DNA of 64,000 nt from Labyrinthula sp. Ha (Eukaryota > Sar > Bigyra > Labyrinthulida > Labyrinthulaceae), in NCBI GenBank assembly GCA_015227615.1, contig JAALGZ010000017.1, forward strand, positions 1-64,000, written 5' to 3'. Both the position numbers and the translations under genes were made by a program. Positions 43,930 to 54,669 of this stretch are shown here, in pieces. Each line of letters begins with the position of its first letter. Within the stretch, counting starts at the first letter, position 1. Under the pieces are notes generated by a model that saw only the letters and a program-made list of their open reading frames with translations, did no database searches and was not told where the DNA came from.

Positions 43930-44064
43930 TGGCGTACTTCCAAGCGGTTTCGGATTACCTCTGGGGACGTTTGTATCTTTTGAAAATTTTCTCTCGCTTG
44001 TATTGTGTATTAACGCTTAACTCGACAACTGCTAACTATGTCACATCAACATGGAATTACCCCA
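43930..44064 (-). repeat. 5' LTR (135 bp)
   Basis: Partner of 36,942-37,076. Just inside it, on the minus strand, is a perfect AAGCTATAGCTT palindrome where a primer-binding site would be expected. I cannot match a tRNA. Confidence 0.85.
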
Positions 44065-45471
44065 TTTGGGAAAACATATCTTTTGGTAATTGAATAATCC
44101 AATCAAACAAAGTGGTGTACAATAACCCAGAGTTTGAAAATCATAATCTAGAAACAAAATATATACTCAAATCTAAACTAGAAAATGAGTTATGATACAT
44201 GTTCTAAGAAGTTTTATGTTGCAGAGAAAGTGCAAATAGAGAAAACTTTTTTCTTAAACTTCACTTCAAGTACGTTTTCTTACACTTTCATGGTTTCTTG
44301 GAGCTTTTAACTTCTCGAGAAAGCTAGTCAGAGGAAATCAACCCAACATCAAGGGAGACTTCTTGCGAAAATTATGTTTCGATGAACTTTGCTGCTATGC
44401 ATGAATAAATTCAACTCACCAGTTAAACGCAAAATTGACCCTTCAAAACCTTCACTTGCTTTAAGTGAAGAATGAATGGCCCATCAAAAAATGTTCCAAC
44501 CCGAAAAGTATCTAAGCTACCCGAAAAATGCGAAATTTTTGTATATCCCTCTCATGAAAAAAAATCCACAGATCATACCTAGAATAGGAAAAGAAAGAAA
44601 GCATATTAAACTTTAGCCGTATCCTTATGCTCCAGTGGGTAGACTTATTATGGAACAAAGAATAGCTAGTCTAATAATAGTGAAATATCATATATACATA
44701 GGATGTTTTTGAATCAAAATTTCCTGAGGAAGAAGAGGGGAAAATGTAGCATGTTCAATGAATAAAATTTCTATTCCTTTTGTGAATTCATCACCTATCT
44801 CTGTTCTGTCAACAAACGTTGTTCTTTCTTGAAAACACAATGGGTCTTAGAGTAGCTAAGTCAACACCACAATTGTGATGTAATAATTGTGATAAAAAGT
44901 TGGAATACGAATCTACAATGGATGTTACACATCTTGATTTCATTGTAATTAAAAATTAAGTCATGGTTCTTGTTTCAGTATGTGGAAACCTTCTGATACA
45001 GTGACGTTGCTCCGGCTGTAGAGTCTTTGTTTGGAGATTTTCAATGGGTTGAAGGAGGTCTTGAATTGACCAATTGGTCAATGAGGGAGGTTAATTTTAA
45101 GTTTGGGAAGAATTTGTTTTGTTGTTCAGTGTTAATTCATTACTTGAGCAACTACAGTAATGCAGCACTGTATTGCTACTAACTTTAGAACTTCGAACAT
45201 CAAAGGAGTTCTTTGAGTCCATTTCCGCTTTACTTTTTTGCTTAACTTGTTTGCGGTAATTTGTTGTCATCAATGTTATTAGTTTACATTATAGAACAGT
45301 GTTTACGTTTTCCGCTGTTGTTTGCTTTGATTAGAAAATGCCCATCAAAGGAATTATTTGAGTAACTATTTGCTTTATTTACCTTGTAATGAGAAAACGA
45401 ACTTCAAAACTAAATGTTAATTAACTTTTTTTCTTTCACATTCTTCTAAAACGAACGGTTAAATAACTAAC
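44065..45471. other. Intergenic, between LTR element and receptor gene
   Basis: No clear gene. A short open stretch at ~45,010-45,182 (+) reads protein-like (FGDFQWVEGGLELTNW) but has no recognised family. The downstream part is the 3' flank of the minus-strand receptor gene. Confidence 0.4.
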
Positions 45472-48376
45472 TTATATTCTAGTAGTGGGGTAATGCACTG
45501 TTGAGTTTTGTTTCTTTTTGAGTAAAGTGTGAAATGTTTTGAAATCAACTTCAGTAGTAAAACTGGGAGACAGATGAACTAGATTTGCAAGAACATAGAG
45601 TTTTTTCGCTTCTTCATGGCAACAATTAAAATACCAGTAAACAGCAAGAACTCCAACAAGTAGAGAAATATCTTTCAAAAGTTCAAATGCAACAGAAACG
45701 GGTGTTGATTGCTCTTCAACTAAATCCTCCACACTTTTCACTTTGACTGCAAAATAAACTTCAGTTAAAAAAACAACAAGACAACTAAACATCACAAGTA
45801 AAGATAAACCATCTATAAGTTCAATTAATTTTATCACACTTCCTGAAGTAGTCTTTTTATCATTACTAGATCTAGCGAGCTTTTTAACCCGATATGTCCC
45901 GATAATATAACATAGTACTATAAACAATGAAAATCCTGAGACGAGACCATGCATACTATCATCATAACTCTCGGAACTTGTTTTAATATATCTCCATGTA
46001 AATATACACATATAAAATACTAAAACTATTTCAACTAAATATAAAACATTTCTGATTCTTTGAATAAAAGTATTTCTACGTTTTTTATTAGTTGTTGCAT
46101 TTGTACTATATAATTTAAGCCATACTATACTTATACTAAGAAATAACCATAATGCAAAACATTGCATTAAAACTTCAGTAATTCTAGAAAAAAGTATTGC
46201 TATTTGTAAAGTGTTGAATTTGATAGTTAAAGCAGGAGGATAAAATGTTGATGGATGTGAAAGTGAAGAAGGTGGAAATATAGGTAAAGAGTTGTTGAAG
46301 TTGAAAGTTTGAATATTTGATGTTGTTTGAAGAGTAAAGGAATATAAGAGGTATAATTTGTGAAAATATTGAACTGGTTTGTCAAGACAAAGGTCCAAAA
46401 TAAAGTAGATTAAAGATACTAGAAGATAAGATAAGAGAAGCATCCAATGTGAAAGGTTGATATCGTGTTTTACAAATTCTAAAAAGAATGAAAAAAATAA
46501 GAAGAATATACCTCTTAGACTAGAGAAAGTCACAAGTTCACGAATTGGTGTAAATGTTGAAAGTAGAGCGAGAATACAGATGATAATAAGGCAGATGAAA
46601 CTTCCTTTTCTTAGGCCATTGAATACTTCACTTTTTGCTTTGCTGTTGCGTAATTGTGTGCACAGAAACTGAGTGCAATGACAAATAGTTTCTGCTTCTT
46701 CGATTGTCCAATCTCGATCCTCCTAAAGAAGTAAAGTGACAGAAATGTTTTACATCTGGTGCAAACTCAAGTTGGCAGTATACGAGTGTACCAGACTCAC
46801 ATCCTTCATGAAGAAGAACAAAAGGATCATACATACATTGAGCATATGGATTTTCCATATCTACATATGTGGTCACCTCTTCATCACCATTTGAACCAAG
46901 AATTATATAATCAACTTCCTCTACAGAAAGTTCAAATGAACCAACAACTGGAAAATCATCGTCTAAGAGAATATTTGGCTAAAGTTCAATAAGAAATAAA
47001 ACATATACCTTAAGGCTGGAAATGCAGAGAAGCAAGGTCATATCTTCTTCAGGAATAAAGGTAAGGGAAGTGTAATTTGTTCCAAATACATCAAAAGAGA
47101 TAAGCTCAGAGGAATGGAATGTTTTGTAAGTTAATGAGCTCTCAAAAACGTATTGGACTTCACCTGATTGTAGATCAGTTAAGATAAGAGAAATTCCAGG
47201 ATAAAATGCAGGTGTGTTTAAGATTTTGCCATCGCTTAACTTTTCTATACGTCTTAAAGAGTATAAAAGTGGATCAAACTCTGTGTTAATAAAAAACTTG
47301 TAATATAAATCTCTTTTTACAGATAAGAGTGTGTTGAACGAATTAATTTCTGAGAAATTTTGAAAGAAATTTACGCTGTTTGCTTGATCAAAAGTTTCAA
47401 CTTCATAATCTAGGACTTCTTTCAAGGTTACAATAAATTTACAATCATATTCTCCAAAGCTACGAATTTCAAGAAAAGAAACTGAAGATTGAGGAGTAAA
47501 CAGAAGCTTTCCAGATACAAAGTAATCGTTGCTTCGAACTCCAGAAGACACAACTTCTCCAACTGAGTTTCTCAAACGTAGGAGAAGATCAATATCATTT
47601 TCCTGAAGAACTGATGTTATTATAGGTAAGACAGAAACCGTGTAGCTCAAATTAGAATACGTTTCAACAGGAATTATCGATACTTGAGCTTGTTTTAAGT
47701 TGATCTCTCTCTTTTGTTTTGTAGTTAAGAACTTTTCCGAAGAAGTATCAAGTCGATTCAAAGAAAGATAAATAGAACAAGTTGTGTTGATACCATCAAA
47801 AGTTACTTGACTAATATAATGTTGTACACTTTCAGCTTTAAACAAAATTATTGGATGTGTGTCTGTAAGTTGATTATCTGAAGCTATTTGAAGCAATGAA
47901 TCGGGATAACTCCACAGAGATAGAACAGGTGAGTTTTCATCAGTTTTTCGTCGAAGATGTGTTGTCAAAAGATAAAATTCTTCATCAGAATCTATGTTTA
48001 TATTCTTAAAATAAGAATACCTTGAAGTTCAAGCTGTACATTGACTGCCGAAGCTTTTCCAATTTTTAGAAGGACAGTTTCATTCAACTAAATATAAGAC
48101 AAGAAGAAATAATACGTGTAGAGAAAAAGAAACATTAGAAAGTGAATTAGTTTCTGAGCTGAAAAGTGCAGTTAATAAAAGAAGAGCAAAAAAGTAGCAA
48201 ACAAAGAAAATAAGAAGGTGCTCCTTTCTTTCAGAAATTTGTTTTACTATTGTTGAACACCGAAAATGTTCAGAGTTGTTTTGTTTAAAGTTTTGTTTTG
48301 GTTTAACAGTAAGAAGTTTAAGTTCATCTGAAGCTTCAGAAGTAGTGATCGTATTAAACCAACTATCTGTTTTCAT
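45472..48376 (-). CDS. GPS-motif seven-transmembrane receptor, adhesion-GPCR-like (six exons, 917 aa)
   Basis: Four adjacent open stretches join perfectly in frame if five tiny introns are removed. Exons are 48376-48116, 48087-48021, 47991-47009, 46978-46754, 46722-46512 and 46478-45472. Introns are 28, 29, 30, 31 and 33 nt, all GT...TAG, mostly GTATNT. The product has a cytosolic N-terminus, a signal-anchor-like helix (about residues 53-73) and a ~400-aa extracellular region. Next is a Cys/Trp module (EGC, YCQLEF, DW, TICHCTQF) resembling the GPS of adhesion GPCRs and polycystins, followed by seven hydrophobic segments and a short polar tail. The usual HL-T/S cleavage site reads QF-L, so self-cleavage is doubtful. 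The ligand and coupling are unknown. A polycystin-1-like or other GAIN protein is the alternative, but seven segments favour the GPCR-like reading. The first intron has a second possible donor (46 nt), also in frame. Confidence 0.75.
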
Positions 48377-48478
48377 TTTCCATTTATATATTATTCTTAA
48401 AGGATTCTTTTATAAACGGATATTGAATTTGTGAGTCTATGTTCAGGGAAATAAATTAGACGCAAGATTAATCAATAT
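48377..48478. other. Receptor gene upstream flank
   Basis: AT-rich leader directly upstream of the receptor ATG. No TTTTGGGCAATT motif is seen here, unlike the anoctamin and WD40 genes. Confidence 0.4.
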
Positions 48479-49433
48479 ATTTCTTAACGTTTTTAACGTT
48501 AAGAAATACGTTAGTTAACGTTTATTAGTGGAAACTAACGTTAATCACGATAAGAATAATAGCTTTTGATGTTCCCAAAAATTTTTAACAATTTAATATT
48601 TTGTTCTAAATCATATTCCCATAATATATTATGTATATATTTTTCCTTTAAAGAAATAAGATGGAAATAAAGGCTGATTTAGAAGTAAATGCAAAAAAAA
48701 GAATCAATATCATAAGCAGATTATTTTAGATGAAAATCTTCTTATGACTACTAACCTTACCCTTACACCTATCTCAATCTAACTTCAAAATAAACTCCTA
48801 GAGAGTAGTTATATGTTCCAAATATCTTTTCTAAGTAATTCTAAAGAACTAATTCAACTCTCTGAGAGAAAATACAACTGAGAAAATAGAGGTAAAACCT
48901 TGGCCATAGCCAGAATTTTGCATAGTCTTCATATACAAATGCTTGTATCTTGGCTCAAACTCTTTTTTTACAAAAATTAACATAGAAGAATATAAAATTC
49001 TACTTAAGGAAATTTATTTGACATCATCTTAGTACAATTGACAAGTCTTCTTTTCTTTAGCCCAATCTTAGTGTTTCTCCTCTCAAGCAAACACGTTTCC
49101 CAGACAGTTCGGTTAAGCAAAATCTCGAAGTAGAAGATAGCTGGTTTTGAAGCTTCGACGAGCAAAGTATTCTTTGTTCATATTCGAAAACTACTTTTAA
49201 TTTTCTTTGCACCACCTTTTTTGTTCACGCAACGAGTTTTTCTGGACTTGTTTTGTTTTGATTTTCATCATGAAAAGAAAACTTGGAATTTGTTGAATTT
49301 CCTAATATTTACCGTTACCTACCGTTATGTAACATTAACTTTAAAAGTAACGTTGGTTTTACGTTATTAACGTTAAGCAAAAATTAGCAAGAAATTAACG
49401 TTAACTATCGTACTTAACGTTACGTTAAGAAAT
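48479..49433. mobile_element. Possible MITE-like element with AACGTTA-rich inverted ends (955 bp)
   Basis: The left end (48,479-48,530) and the complement of the right end (49,385-49,433) align over about 50 bp with small gaps. Both start ATTTCTTAACG and share TTAACGTTAAG, TACG[TA]TAGTTAACGTT and related runs. The interior has no coding potential. I could not find a clear target-site duplication. Alternatively, the two ends are separate clusters of an AACGTT binding motif. Confidence 0.4.
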
Positions 49434-49913
49434 CTTAAATGTATTATTAATTTCAATACAGTATTGATATAGAAAAATAATATTAAAATTTGATATTGAT
49501 TCCATTAACTAAAATCAAATATGATATTACCCTGACTTGGTTTTACTTCGACCATATAGAGCAGAATTGAAGGTTTGAAACGTTTTCTTTAGATGAGAGA
49601 GCTAACTAATGTAAAGCAGAATTGCATAATGGGAAAATAAAGTTTTTTTTGCTTGAATTTATAATTACCGTAAATCATTAATTTTGAATTTTAAGAATAC
49701 AAAGTGGCAGCGAATTTTTTGAAAAGAAACAAGAAAGTTATATATTTTATTTGTTAGAGTTCAGAAGCTATTCTTTGTGGAAGTTTTTATGGATACACAT
49801 TTATAACAGCGGGCTCTAGTTGCGCTTGGTAATTAACTGAGATATCTCACACCTTTGTGTGACATATTCAACTGTTCGGTACCCAGATTAATTTGTTTTG
49901 CTCTCTTTTTAAG

Positions 49914-49998
49914 ACAGAAATGGTGATGATCGCATTGATTCAGCTGAAGAACGAGCCTATATGCGTTTATTAACGTTATTATCTAGTCAACTATCAAG
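49914..49998 (+). other. Isolated EF-hand-coding exon or remnant
   Basis: An 85-bp stretch between a pyrimidine-rich AG acceptor and a GTAATA donor encodes a perfect EF-hand loop (DRNGDDRIDSAE, with the Asp contributed across the 5' junction) and a following helix (ERAYMRLLTLLSSQLS). No neighbouring exon could be assigned on the + strand, so it may be all that is left of a gene. It is not the anoctamin EF-hand, whose sequence differs. Confidence 0.35.
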
Positions 49999-50009
49999 GT
50001 AATACTTTA

Positions 50010-51800
50010 TTAAGATTTTTCTTTTTTACAATCTTTTTGTTCGGCTACCCTAGGCTTATCTTCTTCCTTTGTTAAAAAAGCTATATGCTGTTGCGCTTTT
50101 TGTGTCGTACTAGATAAAGCTAAGTTGCCTGCACGTAGATAAAGAACAATAAGGCACAAAATAAACTGACACCATGCTAAGCTTAAGTTTTTTTTCTTAT
50201 CTATAAATCTTTTTTTCGCTTAATCACTATGTCAAAGTTACATATCTTCACAACCACTTAGTAATATTCTGCAAGAATAGGTCCTATATTGTTATGCTAT
50301 TAACACTGCTAAAATTAATTTTCATGATTCATTAGTATTGACTCTGCGAGTGCTTCAGCCGATAGGAAGAATCAACGCTATATCCCAACAAAGCTCTTCT
50401 CCCATATTATTTCTTGGAGTCCATAGACGACGTTTGAAAATCGGAACTGCTGAAATAAAATATTCATATTTACAGGTATTACCTTATGCTCTTCATCATG
50501 GTTTCTAATTACAATTCGCTCTCCATAGTGAACCCATTTAAAGTGCAAACTGCTTCTTCTATAGTAAATATACAACTAAATCTTAGTACCCTTACTACAA
50601 CTATGTTATAATAATTCATAAAGTTCCATAAGTTCTTGTTTGCATTTCATATATTTTCCCTGTAACGTTTTCTTTCCCAACGATTCTATATTCAGCCTCG
50701 CTGGGAATGAATGATAAACTCAAAAATAAAACTGTTCGCTGAATTTCATTGTCAAATTTCCCAGTGTAGACAATGTTTTATCCCTGCCATTTATGTTAAC
50801 ACAAAATTGTCCGTATTCTCTTTGCTCCAACCAGCACCTGAAAAACGGTAAACCGTGCTCCAGAATAGTTAAGCGAAGCTTAGTGAATAGAAGCTTGCAT
50901 TCCTCATCTTTGTATGCAGTCAATCGTTTGATTCTAAACCAATATCATTGACTAGACATCGTGGATGGTGTAACATGTTCTGATTTGATACCTCAGTTGC
51001 ATCATTGGTGACAGATACATAACTCACGGTAAACATACGGTGGGATCCAGTACTTCTTAAGAACTCTTGTGCTACTCTTGGTATAAAATATGACCCTCTT
51101 TCTTTAGATCAATAAAATTGTATTTAAATCAAAAGTTGCCAAGCCAATCTTACAGGATTGGTACTTAATTTTCTGCTGAAGCGTTCTCCCAGTAATACAG
51201 TTTTTTTTTAACTAAATTATCAACTAGTTTTAATGCCCATACCTTTGTGTTAATATAAGAAAAATCTGACTACTGTGGTTGCCCGAACTGGCTATCTCAT
51301 TTCTTAATGTGTACGGTTCTTTTTACTATAAGACTTTGTTTCTGGAAATGCATAAACTTTTTCTGAATATAACATATGTTTCATCGTACAATGTTCGCAT
51401 CCCTCTCCTAACTGAATGATTATTCTTCATAAATTCAAGTTCCTTGCCCTTAGCACCATGAATAAACACCAAGTGAGCATGCAACATAATAGCCTGATTC
51501 AAAGATGATGCTACCACAAGCATTTCTTTCTTAGGCTCGATATCCACCAAGTCTTTAACTAAGCATTTCCTTTGAAACTTCAAAATTAATTTAAAATCGA
51601 TTTCTCACTCTCTGATGCCGAGACACTCCATGCGGAGGAGTAGCACGGATATATTTGTGCCTGATCATTACTTCCCCCAAAACCCTTTTCGGTCAACCAT
51701 TCCCAACTCATTGTGTTGGACTACATATTTCTTTGATCTCCACTGCTTCTCTCTGATACCTCAGACTCAATCAGTAAACTAAGCAATCAGTTGGAATATT
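50010..51800 (-). pseudogene. Unidentified spliced or decaying gene
   Basis: Several protein-like stretches follow one another on the minus strand. They lie near 51,780-51,610 (LTEKGFGGSNDQAQIYPCY), 51,583-51,326 (SSLNQAIMLHAHLVFIHGAK), 50,923-50,720 (LEHGLPFFRCWLEQREYGQF), 50,700-50,620, 50,575-50,340 and 50,133-50,010 (NLALSSTTQKAQQHIAFLTK, ending TAA). A 33-nt GTAATA...CAG intron at 50,483-50,451 would join EEHK to QFRF in frame, matching this genome's intron size. I could not build a complete set of exons, so it may be a real gene with more introns or one that is decaying. No domain recognised. Confidence 0.35.
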
Positions 51801-53210
51801 TTCATAATAACTAAAGTGATAAGCTCTCTGGTTCAATTCCATGAACTTCCACATCCGTCTACTTTAGCTATTCCATGAATTGTTAGCTTCACTGTCTTTA
51901 TGTTAAGTATGAAGATAAAATTCTTATACCCATGAGAACACCTAATCGTTGATCTTGCACTAAAAAAAAGCAAAAACTTCTAGCAACGAGCGTTCTTCTA
52001 TATTCCTATTTGCTTAAACAAATCTCACAGGTACCAAATAATGACAGTTGTTACATTCGAAACATTCTTTAACTTATATAGCAAAAGTTAGGAACAGAAT
52101 TACATGGATAACATATTATTAAAGAGAAAAAAACTCTGTATTCAAATAATTCTCTCATATATCACTACCTTGAGCAATGATGAGACTTCTGTAAGATTTT
52201 GATAGGAGTGAACCAATGAAACCAACCATTTCAGAAAAGTTTTATTTGATTACCTGACTTTTCCCTTATCTGTAATCAAGTAAGGTTGTTCATTTGAGCC
52301 TATAAAGAGTTCGTGTTCTGCAAGAAAAGCATCCTATAACTAATCTTCGTAGCAAGAGAAAACAATTACCAGCTAAAACATTCTATAAATTTTATCCTGG
52401 TACAAAGAAATTTCTATTGGTGACATTATATTTCTAGAAGTGTTTGTTTACACCGAAAAGTTTTATGTATAATATGCAAATCCAGAACAATATAATTGTG
52501 TGAAACTTAATTCATAGACTATAAATGTTAACCTAACTAGTTAGATTCCACATCATTATCTCAGGCTGTATTATAATAACTTATTTCTATATTCTCCTAT
52601 CTGAAGTCTAATAAACAAAAGCGAATGTAAATCATGAACTTCTCTATACAAGAGTGCGAATCCCCATAAGAATTAATTATATTAGCAAGTAAGAGCATTT
52701 GCGATGAAATTATAATCTCTGTAGCCGATGCACACAGTAAAATAAGTTAACGTTTTTGGACAATACTTTAGAGTATAGTAGTTTTCTAATTGAAAGGCAT
52801 ATAGCAGAATAAATTATATGCTTAAAGAGGTTCTTAAGCTGGTCTACTCTAATTCTAAGCAAGCATAAGGTCTACTAATTGTTTCTCCCAAAGGGGATCT
52901 CTTTTAATATGAGCAAAATAATCTTCACCAGATAGTCAGCAGCTGAAAAACTTTAAAGTGAGTAATTAGAGTTTAGAATAAAACAAAACAAGACATTTCT
53001 GTCATATTCGTCAAAATAGTAAATTTGAAAGTACATCCTAAATATGGAAATTAAGTAAACTCAAGAAGTTGAAAAAGAATATGTAAAATATATAATGTCT
53101 ACCTTGATTTGATTTTTCTCCTTAAGAATTTTAATTTTTTTACATCATTAGCCATGAGTTAAATTGAAGGGAGAAATATAAACATAGGAAATTCAAGTAA
53201 AAACATATTT
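51801..53210. other. Intergenic AT-rich sequence
   Basis: No gene seen. The part near 53,210 is the 3' flank of the coiled-coil gene. Confidence 0.4.
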
Positions 53211-54545
53211 TTAGAGTTCATCCAAAACTTTTCCAAATAAGTTGTTCAACTCAGAACTCATACTTTCCAAAGCTCTTTTATATCCAACTTTCATCTCTTT
53301 ATTTAAAGATCTCAACAATCTAATCTCTTCATTCTTTCCTTTCAAAAACCATTTTACATTTCCTCTCACAACTTGTAACTCCTTTTTTCTCTTTTCAACT
53401 TCACTTTCCATCTCCATCCATTTTTCAATCTTACTCAAAACTCCTGATCTTCTATTCTTTTTTCTTCTTTCACTTAATTCAACAATTTTTCTCATCTCCA
53501 AACACTTTCCTACTACTCTTTCTTTTTCTATGCTTAATCTTTGTACTTCATTTTCCAATAAATCAACTAAATCATTCAACCGCATATTTTCTTTCTCAAA
53601 CAAAGTTGCACTAAATTCTTTTTCTTTATCTTTCAATAAATTTCCATAAACACTTAAATTTTTTTCAAGTGTTTTTCTTTTTAAATTTTCTACATTATCT
53701 TCAAGAGAAAAACATCTTTTTCTTAAACTATCAACCTCAACTTCAGATTTTTGTAATTGTTTTTTTACTTGTTCAAAACATTTTCTATCTATTGAATTTA
53801 CTATTTTACATCTATTTTTACTAAACTCTTTTTTTACTATTTCAAGCTCTTTATTTAACTCATTTACTAAAAGATCATCATTATCACTTTTTTCAAGTAA
53901 AGGTTTAAATCTACTTTTTAACTTTGTATTTTCTGTTTGTAAATTATGTATTCTTGCTATTAAACTTTTTTTAGTTGTTTTTATTTCTTCATTTTTATTT
54001 TTTAAATCTGTATTTTGTTCTTGTAGAAAATTAATTTCCTCTTTTGGATTAATACTTGGTAAAAAATGTTCTGTTTTTTTCTTATTTGGCATTTTTTCTA
54101 ATAATGTTTTTATTTTTGCTTCTAATTTTATTATTTTTTGTGCTCTTGGTTTCCAAGTTTTACTTTGTTCTTTTCCTTCAAGTAAATCTTGTACAATTTC
54201 TTCATTTCCAATTTCCAAAACTAATAAATTTTTCAGTTTCTGTATTTCAATATTTTTACTGTTCAAAGATAAATTTAAAGAAGCATGTCTTTCTTCATTA
54301 TCTTTACATAACTGTTTTAATAAACTAATTTCCTTTTCTTTTCCTTCTATTGTACAAAGTAAATGCGCATCACTAAATTCTTCTCTTCCAAGTTTTAACT
54401 GACCGACTTCACCCAGAAGAGATCTATTTTGCGTTTCCAAAGATGATATTTGAACTTTCATCTCTTTATTTTCTTTTAAAATCTCTTTTAATCTTCTATT
54501 GACTACATTCTCCTCTAAAGAATCTAGATCTTCTTCTTTTGACAT
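53211..54545 (-). CDS. Long coiled-coil protein (444 aa), unknown
   Basis: Almost the whole length is a Glu/Lys/Leu heptad-like coiled coil with Asn-rich breaks, lacking signal peptide or membrane segment. It starts MSKEEDLDSLEENVVNRRLK at an ATG and ends TAA. Such proteins act as cytoskeletal, centrosomal/basal-body or tethering rods, but I recognise no specific family. It lies 124 bp downstream of the anoctamin gene on the same strand, close enough that the two may share regulation, though eukaryotic co-transcription cannot be assumed. Low-complexity composition makes homology calls unreliable. Confidence 0.75.
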   Translation of the reverse strand: MSKEEDLDSLEENVVNRRLKEILKENKEMKVQISSLETQNRSLLGEVGQLKLGREEFSDAHLLCTIEGKEKEISLLKQLCKDNEERHASLNLSLNSKNIEIQKLKNLLVLEIGNEEIVQDLLEGKEQSKTWKPRAQKIIKLEAKIKTLLEKMPNKKKTEHFLPSINPKEEINFLQEQNTDLKNKNEEIKTTKKSLIARIHNLQTENTKLKSRFKPLLEKSDNDDLLVNELNKELEIVKKEFSKNRCKIVNSIDRKCFEQVKKQLQKSEVEVDSLRKRCFSLEDNVENLKRKTLEKNLSVYGNLLKDKEKEFSATLFEKENMRLNDLVDLLENEVQRLSIEKERVVGKCLEMRKIVELSERRKKNRRSGVLSKIEKWMEMESEVEKRKKELQVVRGNVKWFLKGKNEEIRLLRSLNKEMKVGYKRALESMSSELNNLFGKVLDEL

Positions 54546-54669
54546 CTCTTATCTAACCGACAAGAAAATGCAACAACATATTAATGCACCATTGAGTAAA
54601 TTAAATTGATGACGTGGCATAGTGAAAAAACTAACCAAATAAAGTTAATACAATAAAATAATACTATCA

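Larger units (their letters stand above)
36942..44064 (-). mobile_element. Fossil Ty3/gypsy-type LTR retrotransposon with accessory MT-A70-like part
   Basis: The element is bounded by 135-bp LTRs (TG...CA) and a target duplication of TTTG (or ATTTG) at 36,937-36,941 and 44,064-44,068. Reading on the minus strand, the parts are: 5' LTR, gag, zinc knuckle, protease, reverse transcriptase, RNase H, integrase, then chromodomain-like, SANT/Myb-like and MT-A70-like parts, a purine-rich tract and the 3' LTR. RT before integrase places it in Ty3/gypsy, and the chromodomain points to the chromovirus side. It is structurally whole but its coding regions are interrupted many times (ten or more). The LTRs differ at about 17 of 135 positions by eye, so the insertion is old. 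Its base composition is visibly richer in G+C than its surroundings. Confidence 0.9.

Noticed and set aside
51826-51845. GGTTCAATTCC resembling a tRNA B-box
   Set aside because: No A-box or cloverleaf can be drawn around it.
53242-54328. Plus-strand ORFs rich in Phe/Leu/Ser opposite the coiled-coil gene
   Set aside because: Antisense shadows of a Lys/Glu-rich coding strand.
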